Shown in pieces: positions 1 to 12,934 of a stretch of 64,000 nt of DNA; the stretch's first letter is position 1; every line of letters starts with the position of its first letter. The position numbers and the translations under genes were made by a program. Source of the DNA: Circinella umbellata (lineage: Eukaryota; Mucoromycota; Mucoromycetes; Mucorales; Lichtheimiaceae); contig JAIWNF010000064.1 of the NCBI GenBank assembly GCA_025093555.1, positions 1 to 64,000 of the forward strand, given 5' to 3'. The notes beneath the pieces were generated by a model. That model was not told the origin of the DNA. It did not search any database and saw nothing but the letters and a program-made list of their open reading frames with translations.

Positions 1-999
1 AGTACGTCCAAGATAATCAAATTCTGATTGACCATGAAATGTTGTTTGTTCTGTACCAAATTCCATTCCTCTGTTACGTTTTTTCTTTCCAGCTTCTGCA
101 CCTGGAGCAGCCAATGATTGACCCATTTCTTCTTCATCTTCCACATCTTCATCTTGTTTTTGTTTTTTATCTTCTCCTTCTTCGCCTTCTCCTTCAGGTG
201 GTGCCGTCACTCGTTTTTGTTTTAATTCTTCTTCTCCTTCATAACCAGCCCATGGACCTTTATAAGCATTTTCACCTTCCACAACACTTAAATCACCCTT
301 TTTATTACGACGTTTCTTTAAATCTTTATTAGGTCGTAAATTCTTGGGTACAGCATCATAAATGGAGGCACCTGACATATGAGCTGCAGCCGCCAAGTTA
401 CCAACATAACCTGTACCCATGATACCTTGACCTGTTTGTCCAGAAAGATTAGCATTGCCCACCGATGGATCGCGTGCATAACCATAGGTTTCAAATGTTC
501 GTAATTGTTGTCGAAAATCGGATTCTGAAATAGCTTGTTGTTCAACGTGACCCGTTAAAACGTTTTGTGTTGAAATTCGATTCTTACTGTTTCCTGATGG
601 ATTTTCGGGTCCTAACATGGGTCGCATAAGATCATCGTAGGGTACATTGACAGTTAATTCTGTTGCTGTTTCTGATGTATAGATCCGATCGGAATGATCC
701 TATGAAGAATAAGTAAAATAATAATAAATTGTTATTATCGTCGTTAGGGTTGTTTTTCCTATCTCTTTTTCTTTTTTTTTAAAACAAAAGAAAAGAGTTC
801 ATTCTTGATATAATCATATATTGCGTGTATATAAAGAGAGAAATATAAAAAATAAAAAAAAGGCTCATACATCAAAACCTGTATCAGGTGTAGCATTGAT
901 CGTTACTAAACTTTTTGATTTTGTATTTGTGTTTTGAATATTAGAAGCGTCTTTCTCTTCTTCATCACTGGAACCATAATAATTATTAACGAGATCCAT
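1..999 (-). CDS. PRP17: Pre-mRNA-processing factor 17 (PRP17/CDC40), N-terminal part
   Basis: Splicing factor that joins the spliceosome for the second catalytic step. Two exons are visible: 871-999 and 699 down to the window edge, split by a 171-nt GT-AG intron in phase 0; the ATG is at 997-999. The N-terminal half is acidic and unstructured. It carries the family block around RTFETYGYARDPS (human CDC40 has RTFATYGYALDPS), then GPWAGYEGE, a Lys-rich stretch, and FDYLGRT just before the edge, which matches the conserved DYQGRSYL segment ahead of the WD40 repeats. The seven-bladed WD40 propeller must lie outside the window, so the gene is partial. Identity is firm from the order of three conserved blocks; the C-terminus is unseen. 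Confidence 0.88.
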
Positions 1000-1503
1000 A
1001 GTGGGGTTTTTTTTTTCTTAAAAAAGAAATGGGAAACTTAGAGAAGTGGATACTTGCACTTTTTTTTTTTTGGCGTTGAAACCTTTAAAATATTATATTT
1101 AACTCCAGTCCGCGTTGGAAAAAAAAAAACTCAGAGTTTAAAGCATATCACTTTTTAAAAATCTACATGCTTAAAATGATCCCTCACTTACTACTAGTTT
1201 ATATTATCAAGTAGCAAGGTGTAAATTATCTAAATTTTACGTACATGGAAAGCAACATCCCTCACTTAACCCTACTACTTGCATGTATATTAATTTAGGA
1301 TGACTATGGATGCTATTCTACCCATTCATACAATGACAATAATAAGTTTGGTTTTATAATTTTATAATGAAATAAAGCTAACTTTTTTATTTTCTTTATA
1401 AATGCATCCTCTTTCTTTGGTTATATATATATATATATGAATGATTCATATAACCTGGTTGGTTCGCTTCTTATAATAATAGTAAAAAAAAAAACCATTC
1501 ATT

Positions 1504-1751
1504 TTATTGAGTTCCTTCTGCCCCTTTTCTAAGTTCCGTTAAAAGTTCACGAAGTTTTTCACGTAATTTAGTCACAGTGGCATCTTCTTCACGATCGGGC
1601 ATGGGTAATTGATCAAGTAAATATTCTGCTTCGTCAATGGTACTAACAAAAGAAAAAAAATAGTTCGGGTTCAATGAGGAACAAAAAAAGAGATATCTTA
1701 GTTTGTTCAAAGTATAATTGAAACTTACAGTACAATAGGACCTCTGTTCAT
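1504..1751 (-). CDS. Small two-exon helical protein, unassigned
   Basis: Predicted 53-residue protein from exons 1729-1751 and 1504-1642, joined across an 86-nt intron that starts GTAAGT and ends TTAG. The join keeps frame and gives MNRGPIVL followed by TIDEAEYLLDQLPMP and a charged amphipathic helix rich in Leu, Lys and Glu (TKLREKLRELL), ending GAEGTQ. No membrane segment or signal peptide is seen. The heptad-like Leu spacing suggests a coiled coil or a small subunit of a larger complex. I do not recognise the family. The clean splice sites and low-repeat composition argue that it is real, but no homology is claimed. It lies 505 nt upstream of PRP17 on the same strand. Confidence 0.5.
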
Positions 1752-3787
1752 TTTGAAAAAAAATAAATGTGGTAATAGAATTATACGTGAGCCAAAAAAG
1801 TAAATAAATGCAGGTTTCTCTTTGCTTCTTTTTAATCTGAATCTGAATTTTTTTGATAGTCTAAAAGCTCTGAAGAATAGTAAACAGTGCTTTGACAAAT
1901 ATAAATTAATCAGTATATATAATAGTAGATAGTAGATGAAACAAACAAACAAATTTCTTAATTGTAACTATAAAATTTCTTAAGTTTCTTCTTTTTTATG
2001 CAATATATTATTAAGCATGAATACCACAACATCAAAAAATTAACTTTAAAGTGATTCAAAATATAATAATGATAGTAGAGAAAACTACCCGCTGTTAACA
2101 TTTTCTTCTTCATTGACATACTATGTTTACTTACATCATTATTTATAAGTAAGTTAGTTTTATCCAGTCATTATCATTCTTTTTTTTTCCCGCCTTGAAC
2201 TTGAGTTATTTCTTTCCCTGCACACTAATATGTGGGGGGGGGAAGGACCCAATTTGGATCAATTAAGAAAAACTAGCAACACGTGTAGCCGATTTACTTG
2301 ATTTGCTCAACATCCTTTTGCGTTATTTATACATTATTACTGTATTATTATAATATGTCTCGTGTATAATCGAGCAGCTACAAAGCCCTGTCCCAGGGGG
2401 GGGGGCAAAAGACTTGAATAAATCAAAGAGCAATTCTCACGCAAAAAAAAAAAAAGATTGTTATTGACAAATAAATGGTAAATGTCTCAAATAATAGAGT
2501 TGTCGTCGATCATTATTTTATTCCATAGAAACCCAGAATAAAAAAAAAAAAAGGTTTAAAACATGTGATTTGATAATAACAGTATTCATGACAACAAATA
2601 GTCTCTTTGTGGTAGTAAGCTAATATCTTTTATTTCCTTGGCAAAAACATCTCAAAGAGGGAAATTATTTGTTATCATTCTTTCTCACTTTCAAAGTTTT
2701 CTTTTTTTCTTTTTGAGGTATTTATTTAATATAATTTTATGATGAGCCGTTCTATTTATTATTACTATCACCGCTCAGAGAGGTAATTTAACAAGAATCT
2801 GGTAATTTTTTGTTTTCTCTCACTGTTTTTTTTTTGTACAACAAAAGAAGATGAATAATGTTTTTCATCCTTTGAGGGAATAATTTTTCTGTAAATATAA
2901 GGATTTACTTTTATTTTTAATTTTTCAGGGGTTAAAGGAGGATGAACATTCATATCATTATTATTAAGTATTAGCAGAATAAGATAGATAGAGAGATAGA
3001 TAGATAGAAAGAGAGAGTATTATTGCATTTTTATGAACCTGAACTTAATATAATGTATACAAATAACCCAAAACTTAATTCAAACAAAACTGCACGAATC
3101 ATTTTGAAACAAATGAGGTAATTAAATAACTTTTGAGCAAAAAATCCTTAATAGGTTTTGGACGTTTTTAAATAATACGTAATGAGAATGAATCATTTAA
3201 AAAAAAGAGAGAGAGAGCGAGAGACAATTATGCTAAATCTAATGACTTTTTAATTTTTGGCAGATAATAATATAAAGATATCTTTTTTTTTTTTTTCATA
3301 CAAGATCCTCCTTTCTAAAATGTATTTACGTGATTATATAGATTGAAACAGAAAAAAATATACGTTAACAAATTATTCAAGTTGGGATAATGAGAGAGAG
3401 AATATATATATATGATCAAGCAGACGTTTTTCCAGTTAATGATAGTAATATGATAGAAGATGTAATATGGAGTGAAAAGGGGAGATTGAACTTATTGTTG
3501 GAAAATACCCCAAAAGCGTAGAATAGGTTTTTTGAGTTTTTTTTTTTTGGGTGGGTTGAAGTGTGACATTCGGAATTTAGAATCAAACTCCCTTGTTCAT
3601 TTTTAGTTGAGGCATTTCCTTTGAGCTGATTTTGCTGTTGGCTTGATATATATATATATATATATATATTCCAGATTTTTATTTGACCACAAATTTGCCA
3701 AGAAACCAAAAAAGTGAACTTTCTTTCTTTTACTTTCTTTCTTTCTGTTTTCCAATATTTACAACACGGAAAAATCGTATATTTATT
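1752..3787. other. Intergenic region, no gene recognised
   Basis: About 2 kb of AT-rich DNA between the divergent small gene and the bHLH gene. It has long A and T runs, two G runs near 2234 and 2398, an AGAT/GAGA-rich patch at 2985-3020 and a TA microsatellite at about 3645-3669, roughly 120 nt upstream of the bHLH start codon. Open frames here are short and of simple composition; none looks like a gene. The stretch next to 3787 probably holds the bHLH promoter. Confidence 0.5.
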
Positions 3788-4684
3788 ATGCCACAACAAA
3801 AAACAGCAACTATTACAGAACGTCGTGCAAGTTATCCTTTGCAACAACGTCTCAAGATCTATAGTCCAGATACGATGGCTCGGAGGCTGAACCAAGAAAA
3901 AACTCAGGGGAAACTTGTTGTAAATGGTGTAAATATATTAAATAAATCATGTTTGGATAAAGATATTATTTTGGATCGAATGAAACAACGAAGAGAAACT
4001 CATAATCGTGTTGAACGTCGAAGAAGAGATATGCTTGTACGTTGGGATTATTTATATTATACAAATAACAACCCGAAAAAAAAAATTCTACCATTTTTTT
4101 TTCTTCCTTTTTTCTAGTTTCTCTCCCCTTCTTTAATTTCTTCTTTTTTTTTAATTAATTCTTCAACAACATATATCCGAATGGATCTATATTTATGAAT
4201 ACTGATAAAAATTATTTGTTTATAATAGAATGGATTAATCAATCAACTTGCACAAGCAATGCCACAAACCGTATTCTCGGAACCAGAAAAATGTCATCGA
4301 GCAGAAATTTTACGTCAAGCTATTAGTTATATAGAATCTATAAAACGTGAAAACGAAGCTATGCGGATACAATTAGGTCATAACCCAGCAACTGTAACCA
4401 TGGAAACAATGCCATCTTCCGCATCATCATCATTATCACCATCACCCTCATCACCCTCATCGTCATCCTCGTCATGTTCTTCTTCTCCATCATCTTCACC
4501 AACATCATCATTTTTACCACAACAACAAACAGAACAACAACAACAATCACTACATCATATATACCAATTACCCCAATTGCACGAATTTTCACATACTTTT
4601 TCTACTACATCAAGTACAAGTAGTAGCAATAGTAATAATAATAATAGTAATCATATTGAAGGATCTTCTTCATTTATGTTATGA
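3788..4684 (+). CDS. bHLH transcription factor (USF/CBF1-like class)
   Basis: Predicted 234-residue DNA-binding regulator. Exons 3788-4036 and 4229-4684 flank a 192-nt intron that falls inside the bHLH domain, between helix 1 residues DML and NGL. The basic region reads THNRVERRRRD, with the His, Glu and Arg spacing of class B proteins that bind CACGTG E-boxes (inferred from the family). Helix 1, loop and helix 2 follow to about residue 125 (AEILRQAISYIESIKREN). The C-terminal half is a low-complexity Ser/Pro, Gln and Asn tail typical of an activation region. The N-terminal 65 residues are basic with no known domain. Relatives include USF, CBF1 and INO2/4-type factors; which pathway it controls cannot be told from sequence. 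Confidence 0.85.
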
Positions 4685-5019
4685 TAATAGATAGAATCTA
4701 TATATATATATATATGTATATAACATCATTATGCTTTTCTTACTTATATCTTTGATTCATTATGTTTATTTAAGAAAAAAGGAACTTGTCCTTTCTCCTT
4801 TAAATTTCTCTCCTTTTTTTTTCTAAAGAAAATCGTACTATACACAACACCAATCATTAAATCTCTCTGTCCAATTTTTGTCTTTTCTAATTGTCAACAC
4901 TATTATACATCACTTGATTCATGTATCATCAAAACGAAAAATCATCATCCCCTTCTTTTTTGGATGCATAATTATCACCATGAAGAAGAAAATAATAGAT
5001 GTATATATATATCTTGCGT
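4685..5019. other. Convergent 3' intergenic gap
   Basis: 335 nt between the stop codons of the bHLH gene (+) and BDP1 (-). It is T-rich with a TATATA run just after the bHLH stop and should hold both 3' UTRs and polyadenylation sites. No gene is seen. Confidence 0.5.
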
Positions 5020-6227
5020 TCAGTTCTGTAATAATTTATCTATTTTTAAAGGGTAACTTTTATATTCTTTAAAATATTTTTTTCGTATTTGTTCTCGAGT
5101 CCTACCAGGTATGCGTGCACTAATAGCGGTAAAATTCAATCCAAGTTCTTTCAATAGCTATATATGAATATATAATTGATTAACCCCCCCATTCTTGTTA
5201 CATTGACACGCATGACATAAACACTATAATATATATAATTTACCTCATAAAAAAGTTCCGTTTCTTCAAAAGTCCAACGTTTTGATAGTTGAGGATTGGA
5301 TCCCCGTTGCATTCGTATAAATGAACCTTCATCGACAACTTGTTTATCCAATTCTTCTTCCATCTCTTCTTCCGTTTCTTGTTCTGTTTCTTGTACTAGT
5401 TTTGAAGTAGCACGAAGTGTTGTTTCATCTACAACAATTTCACCATTCTTCATTTTTACTTGTGGTACGGGAATCGTATTAACAATTCTGTCAAATCCCC
5501 CCCAAGTGAAATACTTTATGAGTGAGTAAAAAAAAAAGTAAAGGTTTTTTTTATGCGAGTTAAATTGAATATTACGCGTGGATGGGGCAGGGGGGATAAG
5601 GTTTACCTATTCTTATTAGCAACTTCTTTTTGTTTCACTTTTTGACGTTCTTTTTCTTCTTGTTCTTTTTCTGCCATTAAGATTAATTGTTCTTTTGAAG
5701 GTCCATGAACTCGTTTTCGTTTTTTCTTATTTGAGGTATAATCAAGGAGAGTAGAGTAAATTAAATCTTGCGACAATGGTACGATCGGTAAACGTGAAGG
5801 TGATGGCACAGAAGAAGCGGGTGGAGATGAAGAATGGGCTAATTCCATTTGTGTTGGGATAGTCGATTCGAAAGTATCATTATCATATATGAAAGAATCA
5901 TGGGTATCTTGATATATTTCTTTTACTACTTGTTCCGTTTGTTCTTGTTGTTGTTGTACAGGATGTGGAGTTTGCTGTTGTTCTTCATTTGTTTCACTAT
6001 CTTTTCTTAATCGTTTTCTTACTCTTGATGTATCGGATGGTTTTGGTTTAAATCGTCGTCCACCTTTTTCTATAAATTTGTATGTTGAACTAAGTTTAAA
6101 AATGCCCAAGGGAGGAAAAAAAGAAAAAGAAAAGAAAGCTTTTGTCTAGTTATTTTTGTATATTTCACTTTGTTTTTTTCAATTGTTTAATAAGTTATAA
6201 TTACTTACTGATTCCAAAAGTGCTCAT
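5020..6227 (-). CDS. BDP1: TFIIIB subunit BDP1 (B'' component), SANT domain
   Basis: Subunit of RNA polymerase III initiation factor TFIIIB, which with TBP and BRF1 opens tRNA and 5S promoters. Four exons join in frame: 6209-6227, 5607-6069, 5244-5487 and 5020-5157, giving 287 residues. The N-terminus (STFGIKKGGRRFKPKPS) resembles the KSGTRFAPK start of yeast Bdp1. A Gln/Ser-rich linker, a basic patch (KKKRKRVHG) and an acidic coiled stretch follow. The SANT/Myb domain lies at about 231-272, with RWTFEETELFYE before the last intron and LGLNFTAISARIPGRTREQI after it. The first exon is only 19 nt, so its ATG rests on the splice join. At 287 residues it is about half the length of yeast Bdp1 (594), ending soon after SANT. 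Confidence 0.85.
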
Positions 6228-6376
6228 GAACAGCACAGGTTTTATTTTAACAAATTAAAGGTAGTTTGAAAGAAAAAGAAAAGAAAAGAAAGAAAGATTT
6301 AACCCAGCAATAAGATAAATTATTTTATTTTATTAAAAAGCATTTTACGTATACACAATTATTATTTATTATTTTG

Positions 6377-7865
<1,489 letters not shown>

Positions 7866-9094
7866 CCTATTTTACTATTTTGAAAATGTCTTGGTTAATG
7901 AGAAAATTGAGCTTTATGCTTTTTTTTAAAAAAATAAAAATAAACGCGTTATACGGTGGGTTGTTCTAAACCATTGAAAAAAAAAAAAGAAATACATTTT
8001 GACCTTCGTTCCCCCTTTTTTTTATTTTCCATTCTCAAAGCACTCTTTTGCAAAACTCCAAATACGCATTGAAAGGAAAAAAAAAAGAGAACTATAATAC
8101 AATAATAATAACTTGCGCACTCAAGTTATACTAAAAGAAATAGAAACATACTTTTGAAATGTGTTGTTTGTTATTTAAAAAGATGGGTCAAAAAAAAATC
8201 GAGATGGGTGTTTCAAAAAAAAGAGAAATAACAAAGAGAGAGAGAGAGAAAAGAATATATCAGCGCTTTTCCTTTTAATTATATAAAGTTAATAGTAGTG
8301 AGTTTTTATGTAACACAGCTTTTTTTGATACTATTTTTAAGCTTTTTTTGGTTGATATTTTTAAACTTACCCTTTTGAATCAATGAGAAAAAAAATAAAA
8401 AAAGAATATGCCTTCAACAAGAATAATATACGATCGATCGATCGATCTATTATAAATTTTATTTTATTTTATATCATATTTGAAAATAAATAAAAAAACT
8501 ATGAACAGCCTTGGCGATTCTTTTTTTTTTTTAGTTTAAAAAGAGCACCTGAGAAGAATCATTGTAGTACAACAACAATGCGTAGTAGTAACTGGGGAAA
8601 AAACATGACCTTTTTTTTTTACTGCATAGGTACATGTATTGATAATAAAGACCCTTTTGGGAATACAATGACCATGATAATAACAATTGATATATTGATA
8701 TGGTTCATTTTTACGTGGTTGTTAATATGTTCTTTATATATATAATCATACAAACATTTATCTTCTTTCTCACATACCTATCCACTCGTTCGTAATCCTC
8801 TGTTCTTATTTTTAAATGAACTACTAGCTTATTTTCTTCTTCATTTAAAATATAACTCAACTATTATTCTCCAAAGTGTTCATTATTATAATAATTTCTA
8901 TACAAACATGTACATAGATTTATATTTTTGATATTGAATTATTCTTTGTTAAATGATTTTTATCTTCTTATAGAAATCTTCCTAATAATCTTTTTTATAT
9001 CTTTAAAAACCACTATATGACTTACCATAAGGTGTCATTTTTTTTTTACTATTTATTATTAGTAATTGACCCGTTTTACCTGGGGTCAAAAATA

Positions 9095-9453
9095 CAGTCA
9101 GCCCCGCAGGTTTTACACACCTGAGATTTCCCTGCATTTGGGTTGAAGAACCGAAGACTCGTAACAACCGAGAGTTAATACAAATACATCATCTCATCAA
9201 TTATATATTTTTGCTAATATATTATTATTTCCTGAATTTGGGTAATGATTCATAAGAATATTTACCATGCACACTTATTCAATTTTTTTTATTCCCGATC
9301 TATGAAGTGCAACGCCCCTCAAAAAAAAACCTCGATGCAAGTTTGCAAGTTGCGATTCCGTTAAGTATTTTTAACATTTCCAAAAAAAAAAAAATCGGTG
9401 CATAACTGAGAGATTTGAAAAAGTGGGAGGTGTAAAAATGAGGGGGTTGACTG
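9095..9453. mobile_element. 359-bp MITE-like element with TA flanks
   Basis: The left end reads CAGTCAGCCCC and the right end, read on the other strand, CAGTCAACCCC; each is bordered by TA at 9093-9094 and 9454-9455. Similarity between the two ends continues for about 30 nt (a shared TTTTACAC block) with mismatches. A terminal CAGT and a TA duplication are hallmarks of Tc1/mariner elements. No open frame is inside, so this would be a non-autonomous copy. The family is inferred; a second copy in the genome would confirm it. Confidence 0.6.
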
Positions 9454-9564
9454 TATATTAGTCTTTGAACAAATAGTTAAGGTATCCTCTTTTCATGATA
9501 TTATTATTCTGTGAACGATTAGCTACATCACATGAATTTTTAGAAAGAAGATTAAGATGATTGC

Positions 9565-9606
<42 letters not shown>
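9565..9606. repeat. ATT trinucleotide microsatellite
   Basis: About 14 perfect tandem copies of TAT/ATT in non-coding DNA. Confidence 0.9.
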
Positions 9607-10805
9607 CGTGATTACATTTATCTTACACTTATATACTATTATAATTTTAATTATAAATGACCTCTGTTAATTAATTTATTCCAGTTTGAATCTTGCTACT
9701 AAACTTTGAAAAATATAAATGCGTCCTTACAAATGCATCTTATCTGATCACGGGACAATCTTGATTTTTCACTGCCACTAAATGTTAATCTGAGTGAGAC
9801 AATTTAAGAAAAAAAAATTAAAGGCGTAATCATATGGCATTTCAATGCGCTGTCACTTTGGGAAACTTTATTTTCTTTTGATATACACATATATATATAT
9901 ATGGGGGGAGTAAAAGTGGTCTGTGCATTTCTCGGAGTTCGATGTGAAACAGCTTGTAACTATAGTAACTACAAGATCACCATGGAACAACTTTAAATAA
10001 CTTCTTTACCCTTCTTCTCTTTTGACATTTCCAAAACGTCGTCCTCTTCCAAAATTTTATTGATACAATGCTACTATTATAACTTACTATTTATATCTTT
10101 AGTGCGGTGATTAAAAAAACAATTCAAATTAAAAAAGGACAGTCACCCTAACAATAAGAGGGAGGCCCTTCCCCTCTTTATTCTCCTTTTCTTTAACTTT
10201 TTTTTTGTCGGGGTTTTATTGTTTTTTTATATTTTCACATGAAAAACAATGTTGAGTTTTTTGACATTCCACTAAATGTTTTTCCCCCGCAATCTCATTT
10301 TTATGATCTAACATGATTTTTTTTTATTGTTATGTACTCATGGCAACGCATAAAAATAAATAATTAAAAAAAGACATACGGAATCAGTCAAGTACAGTTT
10401 AATTTATGATCTGTGAACTGAAAAGAAAGTAATATTTTACTAATAGTCTGTCGCACACATTTGATGCTTGGCCACTGAAGTTGATAAGAGTGTGTTGTTG
10501 TTGTTATTTTTGAACACTGCAGTCACTCGTAACACTTCTTTCTTTCAAATTATACAAGACACATACAACCGATCTCAGACATGATTGTATCCTATGTCTG
10601 ATGGTCATGTGTAGGTGTGTGCATTTCGTCGCTTGGGTTGAGCAAAAAGACGTATACAACTTCTCTACCACTCAAGCTAATTGTGTGTATTCGAGTAGCC
10701 AGAATATTAGCAACCCTTGGTGACTGGTGTTGCCATTTGTTTTTACAAAAAAAAAAGAGATCAATAATGACCCAGTGAACTACACGAACTTGAGAATTTT
10801 TCATA

Positions 10806-11526
10806 CAATAATTTTTCGTTAAACCGGTACTCGATATATGTAAGGATTTGTACCGGTTTAGCAAGTTACAGGTATAGAGAATTGGAACGCAACTGGTTCC
10901 AATATGTAAGTATACTGAAGAAACAACTATAATAAAATCAAGCTGTACGGATGAGATAAAAAAAAAGAGAATTCATATAATAGAGCTTTGCTACTATAAG
11001 CTAATCTTTTAGTGATAAAAATGATACTAGTGTATTAATTAAGTAGTGATGATGAACCAGAGAATGGATTAATAATTAATTTACAATAAAGTGTGTTTAA
11101 TATGGACCATGAGTAGCAGTTGAGTAAATGAGTAAATAATTGTACGTATCAACAGCATAATTACATACTCAATGGTAATAAATAAGTACATGACAAAGTT
11201 GAAAAGAAGTACTTACCCACGCAGATGAGGAAGGAGAAGAAAGCATCTGTGTGAAGTTAGCGAAAAAGAGCCACTGTTATCAACAAGGTGTTGAAAAGCT
11301 TTTTCTTTTGACGACAAGAATGATTTGTGTATTTTTAATTGCTATGGAAACAGAGTAGCCAACTGAAAACAATGGGAAGAACTGAGATGACGTTAAAGGA
11401 AGGCTGTATTACTGATTTTACTGATAAAAAGACTATATTATATGATATAAAATGGAATAATACTATTATAAACCCGGTAAATATTTACGAAAACTCACCG
11501 GATACCGGTTTAACGAAAAATTATTG
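10806..11526. mobile_element. 721-bp element with long terminal inverted repeats
   Basis: The left end CAATAATTTTTCGTTAAACC reappears as its exact reverse complement at the right end. The perfect match runs for about 26 nt through ACCGGTA. Weaker similarity, including a second ACCGG block, continues to about 60 nt inside each end. Both ends are bordered by TA (10804-10805 and 11527-11528), consistent with a Tc1/mariner-type target duplication. The interior is AT-rich with no credible coding sequence, so this is a non-autonomous element or MITE. Confidence 0.7.
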
Positions 11527-12584
11527 TATTCTGTTTTTTTAATATAGTTTTTTTGACTGTAATCTTTTGTATTTTCTAGTGACTCTTCAAACGCGATTTT
11601 ATCGTACTGCTTTGAAGAATACTCACTTTGGAAAATCACAATAATCATGAAGAATGGAAAATAAAAAGAAAAAATGATAGTGTTAAAATAATGAAATGAA
11701 ATCAGTGTACATTTGTATGTGCTATGACAGAAAAACAAATGTTTGATTTACACTACTGTATATTTATTATTTATTTGTCAACTTGAATGATTTAGGCAGT
11801 TATCACTACTAGTTATGCTTTATATATATTTCATACATTCATCGTTAAATTGTTTAAAATATAAAAACATGTATATCTTGTCAGGAAAAAAATTGAGCAT
11901 GAGATAACTTTTGTAACTATAAACATGTATCTCATCTGTATGATGAACTTCCAAAATAGATTTAAACTACAGTCTATGTAAACATACGTATATCTCCTTA
12001 AACTAAAATAAAGAATTTTTGCTACGCACATGACTAAAAGATATACATGACAGCTCGTTGTGTTGTCTGATGACTTCGTGTAACAGTTTAATTCTAGTCA
12101 GGGTAATGATCACCGTTAATTCAAAACGTGCAATTGACTTAAAAAATTGAAAATTATTTCTGAAACATGTTTAGAATATTTTACATGTATACGAAAAGCA
12201 TTTTTTAATTTTAATTTTTCCAAATAGCACCTGACAATGAAGATTTGAGCAGGATGTTAGATCAGTAGTAGAAGATAATGATGGTATTTGGAGTGATTTT
12301 GATAAAAAAAGGTGTACGTAGTCTATCTTGTACTTAAAATAAAGGACCCAATGTTAAATGATGAAAGATTTAACCGTATACAACAAGCTGTAACCGATAC
12401 AATAGGCATTAGGTTTATTTCCAGTCCCACCAAATTGGAAAACCCAAGGTTCCACTACTTATCTGTAAAATTATCTACACTACTAAAAAGTCTAGATTTT
12501 GTATAAAACCTAAAAAAGGAAATTCTGACACCGACCTGTAACATATTTTTGTATCGTATCCTCAAATCCAGCTTTGAATGCATA

Positions 12585-12705
12585 GGCAACCGAGGGTTTT
12601 ACCCCGCTTGCGACGTGGACCCGTTGAATGACACGAAGCGAGACAGGGACCGCTAGTCCCATTGAAAAAACCAAGAAGGAGGGGCTACCGTGTGCTTCTT
12701 TAAAC
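12585..12705. other. GC-richer structured patch
   Basis: A local compositional island within very AT-rich DNA. It contains a possible hairpin, GGGAC-CGCTA-GTCCC, near 12646-12660 and several short G/C runs. It matches no RNA gene I recognise; it may be the end of an old transposon or a non-coding RNA. Confidence 0.3.
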
Positions 12706-12934
12706 TATAGTGTAGCGTTAATAGTAATAATAATGAAAAAGCAGTAAAATATATCAAGCGTCATTTAAAAAAGTGTTGATGCGCCACATTGAAGAATAGT
12801 CCAGCGTAAAAAAAAAAACCATTTGTATGTGTGTATTTGAGGTTACACGTATGTATTATGATTACAATAAAAAAAACTACCACATAAGAAGGGATAACTC
12901 TTTAATACTTTTAATTTTCTTGAATATTTATTAT

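Larger units (their letters stand above)
7866..12934. other. Gene-free repeat-bearing region
   Basis: Five kilobases without a recognisable intact gene. It contains two short TIR-bounded elements (listed separately), an ATT microsatellite, a short decayed open stretch around 12312-12506 and a relatively GC-rich patch at 12585-12705. The first kilobase after 7866 is A/T-run-rich and likely contains the PP1 promoter. Open frames at 10592-10864 and 11339-11542 overlap the TIRs of the second element and are not genes. Confidence 0.5.

Noticed and set aside
2768..2953. 61-codon minus-strand frame beginning MNVHPPLTPEKLK
   Set aside because: Moderately protein-like but isolated, AT-driven, no splice partner and no recognised family.
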